The translations under genes and the position numbers were made by a program. The notes under the pieces were generated by a model. The model had not been told where the DNA came from. It made no database searches and was given only the letters and a program-made list of their open reading frames with translations. Positions 25,589-34,382 of a DNA stretch of 64,000 nt are shown one piece after another (position 1 is the stretch's first letter; every line of letters begins with the position of its first letter). The stretch is from JAPHTQ01 sp050295975 (lineage in GTDB: Bacteria > Pseudomonadota > Gammaproteobacteria > Thiohalomonadales > Thiohalomonadaceae), in NCBI GenBank assembly GCA_050295975.1, contig JBNKQR010000004.1:1-64000 (forward strand), read 5' to 3'.

Positions 25589-25599
25589 TAGATTATCTA
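25589..25599. promoter_or_regulatory. Short palindrome upstream of luxI
   Basis: TAGATTATCTA is an odd-centred perfect palindrome about 38-48 bases before the luxI start, in the luxR-luxI gap. Position suits a LuxR-type operator, but it is shorter than a canonical 18-20 bp lux box. Confidence 0.3.
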
Positions 25600-25643
25600 T
25601 GTTATTTTGGGGATATTAGAGGAACCTATTGGTTTTGAGGGCT

Positions 25644-26363
25644 TCACAGTGTTATTAAATTATTTTGCAGAGCAATTGCCACAGCGTGAACCCGGTTCTC
25701 TGCGCCTAGCTTGCGAAAAGCATTAGTGAAATGTGCTAGAACAGTGACCTCACTAATACCCAAAAGGGTTGCAATGCAGCTCGTATCCTTTCCGTCTGCC
25801 GCTGACTGCAATACTTCACGCTCTCGTTTGGTCAATTTAATCGGAGGTACCAATGCTCGCATGATGCGAGTCAGTGCCTCATGGTAGTGAAGGGCAAAAA
25901 GCGTAATGTCGGCCTGGTAGGAATTGAAATAGCTCTGCATTTCCTTCGGGCGTAGATCGCTATGCATTGAAACAATACCACGCTCCTGAAAATAACCTCT
26001 TATCGGCGCAACTACTCCGGACCGCATATCAAAATCCGATGCTTCCTTCATCAGCAGAATTCCATCACGATCAGCATGCAAAGCGGTAGCGTTATCCCAG
26101 GTTATTGGGGTATTGCGAGTCAAGCCGTGGCGTACCAGAGGATCGACGCTAAAAGCATTCTTTGCCTGGTATTCGTCCATCCACTCCTGTGCAAAGTTAC
26201 TCAAAACGAGCGGCGGCCTGTATTCATACACCGCGCGTCCCTGCTGTGCATACAGAAAACCGTTAAAACCTAGTTCAGCTGCATAAGATGAACCGATTGT
26301 GTAGAGTTCTTCCACACTCTCTGCAGCAATGAGTTTTTCGATGTGCTTTAGAGTCGTAGACAT
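25644..26363 (-). CDS. LuxR-family quorum-sensing regulator
   Basis: A 239-residue acyl-homoserine-lactone receptor and transcription factor. The N-terminal autoinducer domain has WMDEYQAKNAFSVDPLVRHG (Trp, Tyr, Asp-Pro) and NTPITWDN, plus GVVAPIRG, which match the ligand-pocket positions of TraR/LasR. The C-terminal GerE-type HTH is LTKREREVLQSAADGKDTS, then LGISEVTVLAHFTNAFRKLG and the AENRVHAV stretch. It is tandem with luxI rather than divergent or convergent. Confidence 0.93.
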   Translation of the reverse strand: MSTTLKHIEKLIAAESVEELYTIGSSYAAELGFNGFLYAQQGRAVYEYRPPLVLSNFAQEWMDEYQAKNAFSVDPLVRHGLTRNTPITWDNATALHADRDGILLMKEASDFDMRSGVVAPIRGYFQERGIVSMHSDLRPKEMQSYFNSYQADITLFALHYHEALTRIMRALVPPIKLTKREREVLQSAADGKDTSCIATLLGISEVTVLAHFTNAFRKLGAENRVHAVAIALQNNLITL

Positions 26364-26763
26364 ACATTGTCCCGGTACTAGTCACAAAGCCGCACATCCA
26401 TATGGAAAGGCTAAAAGACTTTAGAATAAAAAATGCTAAGGCATCTCCCATGCTAACAGTAAGGATAGGTCAGAAACAAAAAAACCCAACAAAGAGACTA
26501 GAAATAATCAGGGGGTTAGAAGAAGATTTGTTTGAGAAAAACAAAAAACCGAACGCACGTCACAAAAAATAGTGATGGGGCATACATTATATTAATAGAT
26601 GCCGAGTAGATTTATGGAAAATCAACCACCTTACTTAGAACTATAGTGGTATCAGCCATCTGTAGAGTGCACATAGCACAAATCATATAAACTTGTCTGA
26701 TTGAGAACATTCCCATCACTATCAAAGATGAAGAAATTCGAGATATAGCAATTACTCCGTAAT
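26364..26763. other. AT-rich intergenic region upstream of luxR
   Basis: About 400 bases with no credible gene on either strand. It is clearly more AT-rich than the flanks and has one weak AT-rich hairpin (TTTGTTT 26527-26533 with AAACAAA 26539-26545). It must hold the luxR promoter and the end of the phosphopantetheinyl transferase upstream unit. No CRISPR, tRNA or IS remnant was seen. Confidence 0.6.
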
Positions 26764-27474
26764 TTAGTCTAGTGAGTTCTGACTGGTCCACGCCAGTGCA
26801 GCGACGCCTTCAGAGGTACAATTCATACCAATAACATATCGACTCTCCCCATGACGTACTTCTGCGGCGTCATCACTTAGAACGACAACTTCAAAAGATC
26901 CCGGCTTCCATTGCAGTCCTTTACCACTGCACTTTGCGACGGCCTCCTTGGCCAGCCATAGAGCACGAAAACGGTCAGGCAGCTCATTATCCTTGATTGA
27001 AGCAATCCAACGATTGAATTCGGTTTCACTGCATATGCGTTTTGCCAGCGCGAGCAGATCGGTGCGTGGAACTCGGCTTTCAATGTCTACCCCGACAGGG
27101 TTGTCAGGCGCAGCGATAGCGGCAATGGCCTCATAACCACTGTGAGCGATACTGATGGCGGGGACTTCATCTATCCCCTGAATGGTGATAAATGGCATTC
27201 CGGATTCATTATTGCTGATCTGAATCTCATTCCACACAACGACGGACAGCCCCTGCTCTTCCAGCCAACGACGGCAGGCAGACTTGGCAGCATAACGACC
27301 CAACAGCCATTGGCGGCTACGCTTTGTAACGGCACTGGCTTGCAGTTGCCTATAACGTGTCTTCTCCTGGTCGCAAAGCCAATCGGATAGATTCACTGCG
27401 TCGAAATCGCTTTGACTCACACACTCCGCAACAAATGGAAACGGAACATCAATGTCGGTAAAGATTGTGCTCAC
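26764..27474 (-). CDS. 4'-phosphopantetheinyl transferase (Sfp-like)
   Basis: A 236-residue enzyme that transfers phosphopantetheine from CoA to a carrier-protein serine. The Sfp-type signatures are present: ISIAHSGYEAIAAIA, the metal-binding NPVGVDIESR, and FRALWLAKEAVAKCSGKG (W-x-x-KEA-x-x-K). The start is a GTG at 27474 with GGAGGGA just upstream. It overlaps the MFS stop by four bases (GTGA), so the two are coupled. An upstream in-frame extension to 27573 would lie wholly within the MFS gene and is rejected. No PKS/NRPS gene is nearby; the substrate carrier protein is unknown. Confidence 0.88.
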   Translation of the reverse strand: MSTIFTDIDVPFPFVAECVSQSDFDAVNLSDWLCDQEKTRYRQLQASAVTKRSRQWLLGRYAAKSACRRWLEEQGLSVVVWNEIQISNNESGMPFITIQGIDEVPAISIAHSGYEAIAAIAAPDNPVGVDIESRVPRTDLLALAKRICSETEFNRWIASIKDNELPDRFRALWLAKEAVAKCSGKGLQWKPGSFEVVVLSDDAAEVRHGESRYVIGMNCTSEGVAALAWTSQNSLD

Positions 27475-28604
27475 ACTCCCTCCTTGCCAACCCAACGGGC
27501 TGCGATGGCAAAAGAGAGGAAGGCCAGCAGTGCGGCAAAGCTGTAAGCAACCATGGGACCGAGGCTGTCCCACATCGCGCCAGCGTAGTAACTACCGAAT
27601 GCACCACCCGCACCAAAGCCCAGACTTCCGTAGAGCGCCTGGCCTTTGCCGTGGTGTTTACCACGGAAATAGCAGTGGAACAGTGCCACAGCAACGGCGT
27701 GAAAGAGACCAAAGCTGGCAGCGTGAAGTAGCTGCGCGAGCAGCAAGATCAGGATCGAATCGGGGAAGAAACCAATCATCAACCAGCGAACACCGCTGAG
27801 AAACAGCGCAGCAAGGAACAGAGGGCGCTGACCGATGCGCGGTTCCAGTCGATGCATAAAAAGAAACAGCACCACCTCCGCAATCACGCCGAGTGCCCAT
27901 AACTGACCGATGAGACTGCGACTATAGCCGTGACCTTCGAGGTAGATGGTGTAGAAGGTGTAGTACGGACCGTGACTGGCCTGAAGTAGAAAGCAGGCAA
28001 CGATCAATGCGATGACGGCGGGTTTGCGCAGCAGATCGCCCAGGGGCGCGGAGTCGTGATGGGGTTGCTCGACCCGCTCCGGCACCAGCAGGCTGGAAAG
28101 AAATATGCTGACGTAGATTCCAAGCAGAACCGGGGGCAATAGCTGTGGACCAAAATACTCCAACAACGGGCCAAGCGCGGCGACGCTGAAAATAAAACCT
28201 ACAGAACCCCACAGGCGGATCATGCTGTAGCGGTTGGAACGTTCTGCTAAGTGGACCAGAGTGACCGACTCGAATTGCGGCAGCACCGCATTCCAGAAGA
28301 AGCTGAAACCGAACATCACCAGCGCCAGGCGCCAGTAGGTATCGGCCCAGAACACCCCGAGGAAAAGCGCCATCGACAGGAAGCTGCCGATCCGCACCAC
28401 GCGCATACGACGTCCGGTGTGATCTGCCAGCCAGCCCCATACGTTGGGCGCGATGACCTTGGTTACCATCAATAGCGCCATCAACTCGCCGATCTCCAGG
28501 CTCGAAAAGCCAAGGGATTTCAGATAGAGCGACCAGTAGGGAACCAGCGCACCGAGGCTGGCGAAATAGAAGAGGTAGAAGCCGGAGAGGCGCCAATAGG
28601 GCAC
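27471..28604 (-). CDS. MFS transporter, HcaT/nucleoside-permease-like
   Basis: A 377-residue permease with about 12 membrane helices. The N-terminus YWRLSGFYLFYFASLGALVP and the loop WGWLADHTGRRMRVV match the MFS_1-like family of 3-phenylpropionate/nucleoside-type transporters (HcaT, YcaD-like). Substrate unknown. It starts 9 bases after aroC and ends inside the phosphopantetheinyl transferase start, giving an aroC-MFS-PPTase transcript. Confidence 0.85.
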   Translation of the reverse strand: MPYWRLSGFYLFYFASLGALVPYWSLYLKSLGFSSLEIGELMALLMVTKVIAPNVWGWLADHTGRRMRVVRIGSFLSMALFLGVFWADTYWRLALVMFGFSFFWNAVLPQFESVTLVHLAERSNRYSMIRLWGSVGFIFSVAALGPLLEYFGPQLLPPVLLGIYVSIFLSSLLVPERVEQPHHDSAPLGDLLRKPAVIALIVACFLLQASHGPYYTFYTIYLEGHGYSRSLIGQLWALGVIAEVVLFLFMHRLEPRIGQRPLFLAALFLSGVRWLMIGFFPDSILILLLAQLLHAASFGLFHAVAVALFHCYFRGKHHGKGQALYGSLGFGAGGAFGSYYAGAMWDSLGPMVAYSFAALLAFLSFAIAARWVGKEGV

Positions 28605-28613
28605 ACGCCTCTC

Positions 28614-29711
28614 CTAGGATTTTTCGGCGGGGATTATTGGCGTGACACTTTGCACATCGGCGTTCTGTGCCCGATTTCTCAACAGATGGTCCATAAGAAC
28701 CAGCGCCATCATCGCTTCAGCGATGGGGGTAGCGCGAATACCAACGCAGGGATCATGACGCCCTTCGGTCACCACATCAATCGGTTTACCGTTGAGGTCA
28801 ATGCTCTTGCCCGGCAGGCGCAGACTTGAGGTGGGTTTGAGGGCAATCGATGCGGTGATCGCCTGACCGGATGAGATGCCACCAAGAATGCCGCCCGCGT
28901 GATTGGAGAGAAAACCTTCCGGGGTGATCTCATCACGGTGTTCGGTGCCCTTCTGTTCAACGCAGGCAAAACCGGCGCCGATCTCTACGCCCTTGACCGC
29001 ATTGATGCTCATCAACGCGTGAGCCAGATCCGCGTCTAGACGATCGAAGATCGGCTCACCCAGTCCCGGCGGTACCCCTTCAGCCACCACATTGATGCGT
29101 GCACCGATGGAGTCACCCTCTTTGCGCAGGGCATCCATGTAGGCCTCCATCTCGGCGACTTTGGATGCATCGGGACAGAAGAAAGGATTGTTGCTCACCT
29201 CGTTCCAGTCGAAGGTCTCGGCCTTGATCGGACCGAGCTGTGACAGGTAACCGCGAATGGTGATGCCTTGCTGCGCCAGAAACTTCCTGGCGATACCACC
29301 CGCTGCCACACGCATGGCGGTCTCACGCGCAGAGGAGCGTCCGCCGCCGCGATAATCGCGTACGCCGTACTTCTGCTGATAGGTGTAGTCCGCATGACCG
29401 GGACGGAAGGTATTGGCGATGTTGCCGTAGTCCTTGGAACGCTGGTCGGTGTTTTCGATCAGCAAGCCGATAGGCGTGCCGGTAGTCTTGCCTTCAAAGA
29501 CACCGGAGAGGATGCGTACCTCATCCGCTTCACGTCGCTGGGTGGTATGACGCGAGGTGCCCGGCTTGCGCCGATCCAGATCCCCTTGCAGATCCGCTTC
29601 GCTCAGCTCCAGCCCTGGAGGACAGCCGTCGACAATCGCACCCAACGCCGGGCCGTGCGACTCGCCGAAGGTGGTGACGGTGAAGAGCTTACCGAATGTA
29701 TTTCCAGACAT
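28614..29711 (-). CDS. aroC: Chorismate synthase
   Basis: AroC eliminates phosphate from EPSP to give chorismate, with reduced FMN, the last step of the shikimate pathway. The 365-residue protein opens with MSGNTFGKLFTVTTFGESHG and has RRKPGTSRHTTQRREADEV, YRGGGRSSARETA and the C-terminal RHDPCVGIRATPIAEAM, all family signatures. Length is standard for bacteria. Confidence 0.98.
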   Translation of the reverse strand: MSGNTFGKLFTVTTFGESHGPALGAIVDGCPPGLELSEADLQGDLDRRKPGTSRHTTQRREADEVRILSGVFEGKTTGTPIGLLIENTDQRSKDYGNIANTFRPGHADYTYQQKYGVRDYRGGGRSSARETAMRVAAGGIARKFLAQQGITIRGYLSQLGPIKAETFDWNEVSNNPFFCPDASKVAEMEAYMDALRKEGDSIGARINVVAEGVPPGLGEPIFDRLDADLAHALMSINAVKGVEIGAGFACVEQKGTEHRDEITPEGFLSNHAGGILGGISSGQAITASIALKPTSSLRLPGKSIDLNGKPIDVVTEGRHDPCVGIRATPIAEAMMALVLMDHLLRNRAQNADVQSVTPIIPAEKS

Positions 29712-29746
29712 GAGGGCTATGATAGCGTTTTATTGAATAAAAGTAT

Positions 29747-29829
29747 TCACCACAGAGGGACGGGGAACAGAGTGAAAAATCAAAACAGTTTTACCTGTTT
29801 TCTCTCTGCTCCCCGTATCCCTGTGATGA
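29747..29829. repeat. Long imperfect inverted repeat between hemN and aroC
   Basis: About 83 bases that fold back on themselves: CACAGAGGGACGGGGAACAG (29751-29770) pairs imperfectly with CTGCTCCCCGTATCCCTGTG (from about 29806). It continues inward through GAAAA/TTTTC to a short loop near 29790. It fills most of the gap between hemN and aroC and may act as terminator or be a small dispersed repeat. Confidence 0.6.
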
Positions 29830-29831
29830 GA

Positions 29832-31217
29832 TCAGATTACTTTTGAGAAACTCTGGCTCTTCTTCTCGCGCAGGTAACGGTCGAACACCATGCAGATGTT
29901 TCGAATTAGCAGTTTCCCCGCCGGGTTGACCTCAATGCGTCCCGTTTCCAGTTTGAGCAGGCCGTCCTGTTCCATCCCTTCCAGATCTTTCAGCTCATTC
30001 GCAAAGTATTCATTGAAGTTGAGGTTATAGGCCTTCTCGATCACCGACTTATCCAGCTCGAAGTGACAGATAAGACGGGTGATCACTTCGCGACGCAATT
30101 TGTCGTCCGCATCAAGTTCGACACCGCGATAGATAGGCAGACGGTTGGCATCGATTTCGGCGTAGTACTCTTCCATCCCCTTCTGGTTCTGAGCATAGGT
30201 GTCACCCACCATACCGATGGAAGTAGAGCCGATACCAATGAGGTCGCAGTCGGCATGGGTGGAGTACCCCTGGAAGTTACGATAGAGGGTACCATCGCGT
30301 TGGGCCACGGAGAGTTCGTCATCAGGCTTGGCGAAGTGGTCCATACCAATGTAGACATAGCCTGCGCCGGTAAGCTTCTCAATGGTCATCTGCAGGATAT
30401 CGAGCTTCTCTTGTGGTGCCGGAAGCTCGGACTCGTTGATCCGACGCTGGGGTTTGAACATCTCCGGCAGGTGCGCGTAGTTGAACACCGAGAGGCGATC
30501 CGGATCGATCTCCAGCATACGGTCAAGGGTACGACTAAAGCTCTCCACAGACTGGAATGGCAGGCCGTAGATCAGATCGACCGAGATGGATTTAAAGCCT
30601 TCCTCACGCGCCGCTGCCAGAACACCGAGGGTTTGCTCATCGGACTGAACGCGATTAACGGCTTTTTGCACCTTCGCATCAAAGTCCTGCACACCCAGAC
30701 TCATACGGTTAAAACCAATCTCACGTAGCAGAGCGATGGTGTCAGTTTTCACCTCACGCGGGTCGATCTCGATAGAATATTCCCCGCTGTCATCGTCATG
30801 CAGATTGAAACACTCACGGGTTTTGTCCATTAGTGCACGCATCTCATCGTGACTGATGAAGGTCGGCGTGCCGCCGCCCCAGTGGAGTTGGTCTACGGTG
30901 CGTGATTTATCAAACAGTTCTCCCTGCATCTCCAGCTCACGGAAGACTCGCTGCAGGTAGGGCGCTGCCTTACTGCGATCCTTGGTGACCACCTTGTTGC
31001 AACCGCAGTAGAAACAGACGGTGTCACAGAAAGGGATGTGGAAATAGAGCGACAGCGGGTTACCGCTGGCGTTGCTGTTCAGCGCGTGCTGGCGGTACTG
31101 CTCTTCGCCAAAGCCTTCATGGAACTGCACAGCAGTCGGATAAGAGGTGTAACGGGGCCCGGATTTGTCGTAACGCTTAATCAGTTCCAGGTCGAATATG
31201 ATGTTTTGTGTGGTCAT
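29832..31217 (-). CDS. hemN: Oxygen-independent coproporphyrinogen III oxidase
   Basis: HemN is a radical SAM enzyme that decarboxylates coproporphyrinogen III anaerobically in heme synthesis. The 461-residue protein has the N-terminal SGPRYTSYPTAVQF signature typical of true HemN and the cluster motif Cys64-x3-Cys68-x2-Cys71 in IPFCDTVCFYCGCNK. It also has HWGGGTPTF. Length and N-terminus distinguish it from the shorter HemW. It follows a small hypothetical gene by 8 bases. No clear FNR/Anr box was found upstream. Confidence 0.97.
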   Translation of the reverse strand: MTTQNIIFDLELIKRYDKSGPRYTSYPTAVQFHEGFGEEQYRQHALNSNASGNPLSLYFHIPFCDTVCFYCGCNKVVTKDRSKAAPYLQRVFRELEMQGELFDKSRTVDQLHWGGGTPTFISHDEMRALMDKTRECFNLHDDDSGEYSIEIDPREVKTDTIALLREIGFNRMSLGVQDFDAKVQKAVNRVQSDEQTLGVLAAAREEGFKSISVDLIYGLPFQSVESFSRTLDRMLEIDPDRLSVFNYAHLPEMFKPQRRINESELPAPQEKLDILQMTIEKLTGAGYVYIGMDHFAKPDDELSVAQRDGTLYRNFQGYSTHADCDLIGIGSTSIGMVGDTYAQNQKGMEEYYAEIDANRLPIYRGVELDADDKLRREVITRLICHFELDKSVIEKAYNLNFNEYFANELKDLEGMEQDGLLKLETGRIEVNPAGKLLIRNICMVFDRYLREKKSQSFSKVI

Positions 31218-31225
31218 TATATTTC

Positions 31226-31546
31226 TTAGCCTTCGTCGTCGAGTCCATTGCGGTGGGTATCGTTGATCACCGCAAGTATCTGGATAATTGGTTGCTGATC
31301 AGTCAGCTTATTTGCCACCTCCATGAATGGCAGATCCTTTTCATTGTCCTGATTTTCATAGCTACCGTCCGCCATTGATCCGAGCACGGTAAACAGGCTC
31401 TCAGAGAGTTCATTCAGCAGTTGCAACTGCTCACTCTGATCTTCCGTGTCGTCTTCGAGTTTGAGGATGAGCTCGTCCACCTCATAGATCGCCTGGTCCA
31501 CCAGGTGAACATATTCGTCGATGGTTTTAGGTCTGTGGTTAATCAT
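31226..31546 (-). CDS. Small acidic hypothetical protein
   Basis: A 106-residue, strongly acidic protein with no signal or membrane helix, mostly helical (VDQAIYEVDELILKLEDDTE, LLNELSESLFTVLG) and ending IIQILAVINDTHRNGLDDEG. I do not recognise a family. It sits 16 bases after prmB and 8 bases before hemN, so it is part of that operon; tight packing supports it being a real gene. Confidence 0.7.
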   Translation of the reverse strand: MINHRPKTIDEYVHLVDQAIYEVDELILKLEDDTEDQSEQLQLLNELSESLFTVLGSMADGSYENQDNEKDLPFMEVANKLTDQQPIIQILAVINDTHRNGLDDEG

Positions 31547-31562
31547 TATTAGCGCAAAACTC

Positions 31563-32516
31563 TTAATATGACCTGATAGTAATCGCTTCGGGGCGCACCA
31601 GGCGAATCAATTCGTGGTGTTTACTCACCTGATCGGCGGTAAGCAGGAAGACCCCTTCTCCACCGCGCTCGAATTCCAGCCAGAGGAACTCCACTTCTGG
31701 CAACAGTTTCTCCAGGGCCACACGGCTGTTTCCTACCTCGACTACCAGAATACCGCGTGGTTCCAGGAAGTACATGGCGTTGTAGAGAATATCAAACACC
31801 AGATCGAGGCCGTCTTTGCCCGCCTCCAGCGCCTGTTTCGGCTCGTGGCGGAACTCCTGCGGCAAATTGCTCATATCCAGCTCGTCCACGTAGGGTGGAT
31901 TGGTGACGATAATGTCGTAGCGCTTTGGCGGGATACTCTTAAACAGGTCGGATTGAATCAGGGTTACCTGATCATGCGCCTCGAAGCGATCCAGATTGAT
32001 CTTCGCCACCTCCAGCGCATCACTGGAGAGGTCGGAGGCGTCAACCTTCGCCTCGGGGAAGGCGGCAGCACAGGCCAGGGCAATACAGCCGCTACCGGTA
32101 CAGAGATCGAGGATATTCACCACCAGGTCCGGATCCTTCACCCAGGGGGCGAAGTGGGCCTCGATCAATTCGATGATCGGTGAGCGCGGGATCAGCACCC
32201 GCTCGTCCACATAGAACGGCATGCCGCCGTACCACGCCTCGTGGGTCAGGTAGGGCGCGGGCAGACGCTCCTCAATGCGACGATTGAGGAATTTCACCAC
32301 ATCGCGCCTCTCATTGGTGGTCAGGCGAGTGTCCAGATAGGCTTCACCCACCTGTGGAGGCAGATTGAGGGCGAACAGCGTCAGGTAGGCAGACTCGTCG
32401 AGGGCATTATCGGTGCCGTGGCCGAAGTAGATCCCCGCCTCATTGAAGCGGCTCATACCCCAACGGATGAAGTCGCGAATAGTGCTGAGTTCAGCGACTG
32501 CCTGTTCCATGGACAT
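31563..32516 (-). CDS. prmB: Ribosomal protein L3 N5-glutamine methyltransferase
   Basis: PrmB methylates a glutamine in ribosomal protein L3. The 317-residue enzyme has an N-terminal helical domain, then SAM motif I ILDLCTGSGCIALACAAAFP, and the glutamine-methyltransferase signature NPPY in DIIVTNPPYVDELDM. The YFGHGTDNALDE segment separates PrmB from PrmC. It lies 3 bases after mog and 16 before the small acidic gene. Confidence 0.96.
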   Translation of the reverse strand: MSMEQAVAELSTIRDFIRWGMSRFNEAGIYFGHGTDNALDESAYLTLFALNLPPQVGEAYLDTRLTTNERRDVVKFLNRRIEERLPAPYLTHEAWYGGMPFYVDERVLIPRSPIIELIEAHFAPWVKDPDLVVNILDLCTGSGCIALACAAAFPEAKVDASDLSSDALEVAKINLDRFEAHDQVTLIQSDLFKSIPPKRYDIIVTNPPYVDELDMSNLPQEFRHEPKQALEAGKDGLDLVFDILYNAMYFLEPRGILVVEVGNSRVALEKLLPEVEFLWLEFERGGEGVFLLTADQVSKHHELIRLVRPEAITIRSY

Positions 32517-32519
32517 CGA

Positions 32520-33074
32520 TTACTCCTTGGTCTGTTTGGCGTGAGCGGGACGGAATGCCTTGCACACCGCCGCATCGGTTTCGAGAAATGGCCCATTGAT
32601 TAGATCGATACAGTAGGGCACCGCGGGAAAGACCGCATTGAGGCAGTCGGCAATGGCCGAGGGCTTACCCGGCAGATTTATAATCAGCGTGCTGCCACGC
32701 ACCCCGGCAGTTTGCCGTGAGAGGATCGCTGTGGGCACAAATTTCAGGGACTCCTGACGCATCAGCTCACCGAAGCCAGGCAGCATCTTCTCGCATACTG
32801 CCTCGGTAGCCTCGGGGGTAATATCACGCACTGCTGGACCGGTGCCTCCCGTGGTAACCACCAGACAACACCCCTCCTTGTCTGATAACGCCTTAAGGGT
32901 CGCTTCGACCTGATCCAGTTCATCCGGTACCACACGGGCTATCGCCTCCCAGGGGGTGGTGAGCGCCCGCTCCAGCCACTCGCGCATGGCCGGCCCACCC
33001 TTGTCCTCATACGTACCACTGCTGGCACGATCAGAAACGGTCACGATACCGATACGAATGGGCTGTTCTGACAT
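32520..33074 (-). CDS. mog: Molybdopterin adenylyltransferase
   Basis: Mog activates molybdopterin by adenylylation before Mo insertion. The 184-residue protein has IGIVTVSDRASSGTYEDKGG, the VVTTGGTGPAVRDITPEAT active-site block and the NLPGKPSA C-terminal motif. The ATG at 33074 gives the usual N-terminus; an in-frame start at 33092 would add six residues. It heads the mog-prmB-hypothetical-hemN run. Confidence 0.95.
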   Translation of the reverse strand: MSEQPIRIGIVTVSDRASSGTYEDKGGPAMREWLERALTTPWEAIARVVPDELDQVEATLKALSDKEGCCLVVTTGGTGPAVRDITPEATEAVCEKMLPGFGELMRQESLKFVPTAILSRQTAGVRGSTLIINLPGKPSAIADCLNAVFPAVPYCIDLINGPFLETDAAVCKAFRPAHAKQTKE

Positions 33075-33167
33075 CACGCTACCTGGGTCCAATCGAAAAG
33101 GACGGGCATTATAGCGCGCTATGAGGTGGTGTGCAGGCCGGTTGCACGGGAATCTTATTCCATTGAA

Positions 33168-34286
33168 CTAACGGGTGAATTCTGCCAGATGGACCGGCTG
33201 TCGTTTTGCGCCCCAGTTACCCGGCTGTGCCTCGAAGATCCCGGCGCAGGGGGTACCGCAGCGGTTGCAGCGGCCTTCGGCGGTGAGGTTCCAGTCGCTA
33301 AGCACATACCAGTCGCGACCGATCAGGCGCTGGCCGCACTGGTGACAGTAGGTGCTCTCCCCCGACTTATCGTGGACGTTACCGGTATAGGCGTAGCGCA
33401 CACCACACTTCAGAGCGATCTCCCGGGCACGGCTCAGCGTGGCGGGCGGTGTCGGCGGGACATCGAGCATCTTGAAGTCCGGATGGAAGGCACTGAAGTG
33501 CATCGGCACATCCGGCCCCAGCTCCCTCACCACCCAGGTAGACATCGCCTCGATCTCCTCATCAGAGTCATTCCAGCCAGGGATCAGCAGGGTGGTGGTC
33601 TCCAGCCAGACATCGGTCTCGTGTTTGATGTAGCGCAGGGTGTCGAGTACCGGCTGCAGATGACCGCCGGTGAGCTTGTGGTAAAACGCCTCGGTGAAGC
33701 CCTTCAGATCCACATTGGCCGCATCCATCCACTGATAGAACTCCTTACGCGGCTCTTCACTGACGTAACCGGCGGTCACCGCCACCGATTTAATGCCCCG
33801 TTTGCGACAGGCTATGGCCACATCGATGGCGTATTCGTGGAAGATCACCGGGTCGTTATAGGTATAGGCGACGCTGCGACATCCCAGCTGCTCGGCAGCA
33901 CGGGCGATGGTCTCAGGATCAGCGGCATCGGCCAGGGTATCAGTCTCACGGGATTTGGAGATGTCCCAGTTCTGGCAGAACTTGCAGGCCAGGTTGCAAC
34001 CAGCGGTACCAAAGGAGAGTACCGGGGTGCCGGGCAGAAAATGGTTGAGCGGCTTCTTCTCAATGGGGTCGATACAATAGCCACTGGAGCGGCCGTAGGT
34101 GGTAAGAACGATCTTGCCACCCAGGTTGGCGCGGACGAAACAGAGACCCCGTTGCCCCTCTTTCAGAGAGCAGTCGCGAGGACAGAGGGTGCACTGCACC
34201 CGACCATCATCCAGCGCACGCCAGTAGCGTGTATCAACCACCGTACCCTGCGGCAGCACACCCGCCACGACCAGTTCGTCACTCAT
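33168..34286 (-). CDS. amrS: AmmeMemoRadiSam system radical SAM enzyme
   Basis: A 372-residue radical SAM protein. The N-terminal CTLCPRDCSLKEGQRGLCFV block provides extra Cys ligands. The SAM cluster motif is Cys-x3-Cys-x2-Cys in TAGCNLACKFCQNWDIS. C-terminal zinc-ribbon-like pairs are CHQCGQRL and CNRCGTPC. The overall layout matches the AmmeMemoRadiSam (AmrS) subfamily, related to pyruvate-formate-lyase activases. It is divergent from the Memo and AMMECR1 genes (97 bases between starts), completing the three-gene system. The reaction has not, to my knowledge, been clearly defined. Confidence 0.93.
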   Translation of the reverse strand: MSDELVVAGVLPQGTVVDTRYWRALDDGRVQCTLCPRDCSLKEGQRGLCFVRANLGGKIVLTTYGRSSGYCIDPIEKKPLNHFLPGTPVLSFGTAGCNLACKFCQNWDISKSRETDTLADAADPETIARAAEQLGCRSVAYTYNDPVIFHEYAIDVAIACRKRGIKSVAVTAGYVSEEPRKEFYQWMDAANVDLKGFTEAFYHKLTGGHLQPVLDTLRYIKHETDVWLETTTLLIPGWNDSDEEIEAMSTWVVRELGPDVPMHFSAFHPDFKMLDVPPTPPATLSRAREIALKCGVRYAYTGNVHDKSGESTYCHQCGQRLIGRDWYVLSDWNLTAEGRCNRCGTPCAGIFEAQPGNWGAKRQPVHLAEFTR

Positions 34287-34382
34287 CTCTCCTCCTCCAT
34301 CAACAAACGGACGTATCGATGTTGCAGACCCACTCGCGGACTATTATTGATACTGTAGTTGATAACATCAGGGAGTCCTGCC

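Noticed and set aside
31218..31225. FNR/Anr box expected before hemN
   Set aside because: hemN is preceded within 8 bases by another gene, and no TTGAT-N4-ATCAA-like site was found in the upstream spacers.
33126..34358. A 410-codon plus-strand frame over the radical SAM gene
   Set aside because: The opposite strand carries the complete AmrS with all Cys motifs; the plus frame has no recognisable domain.
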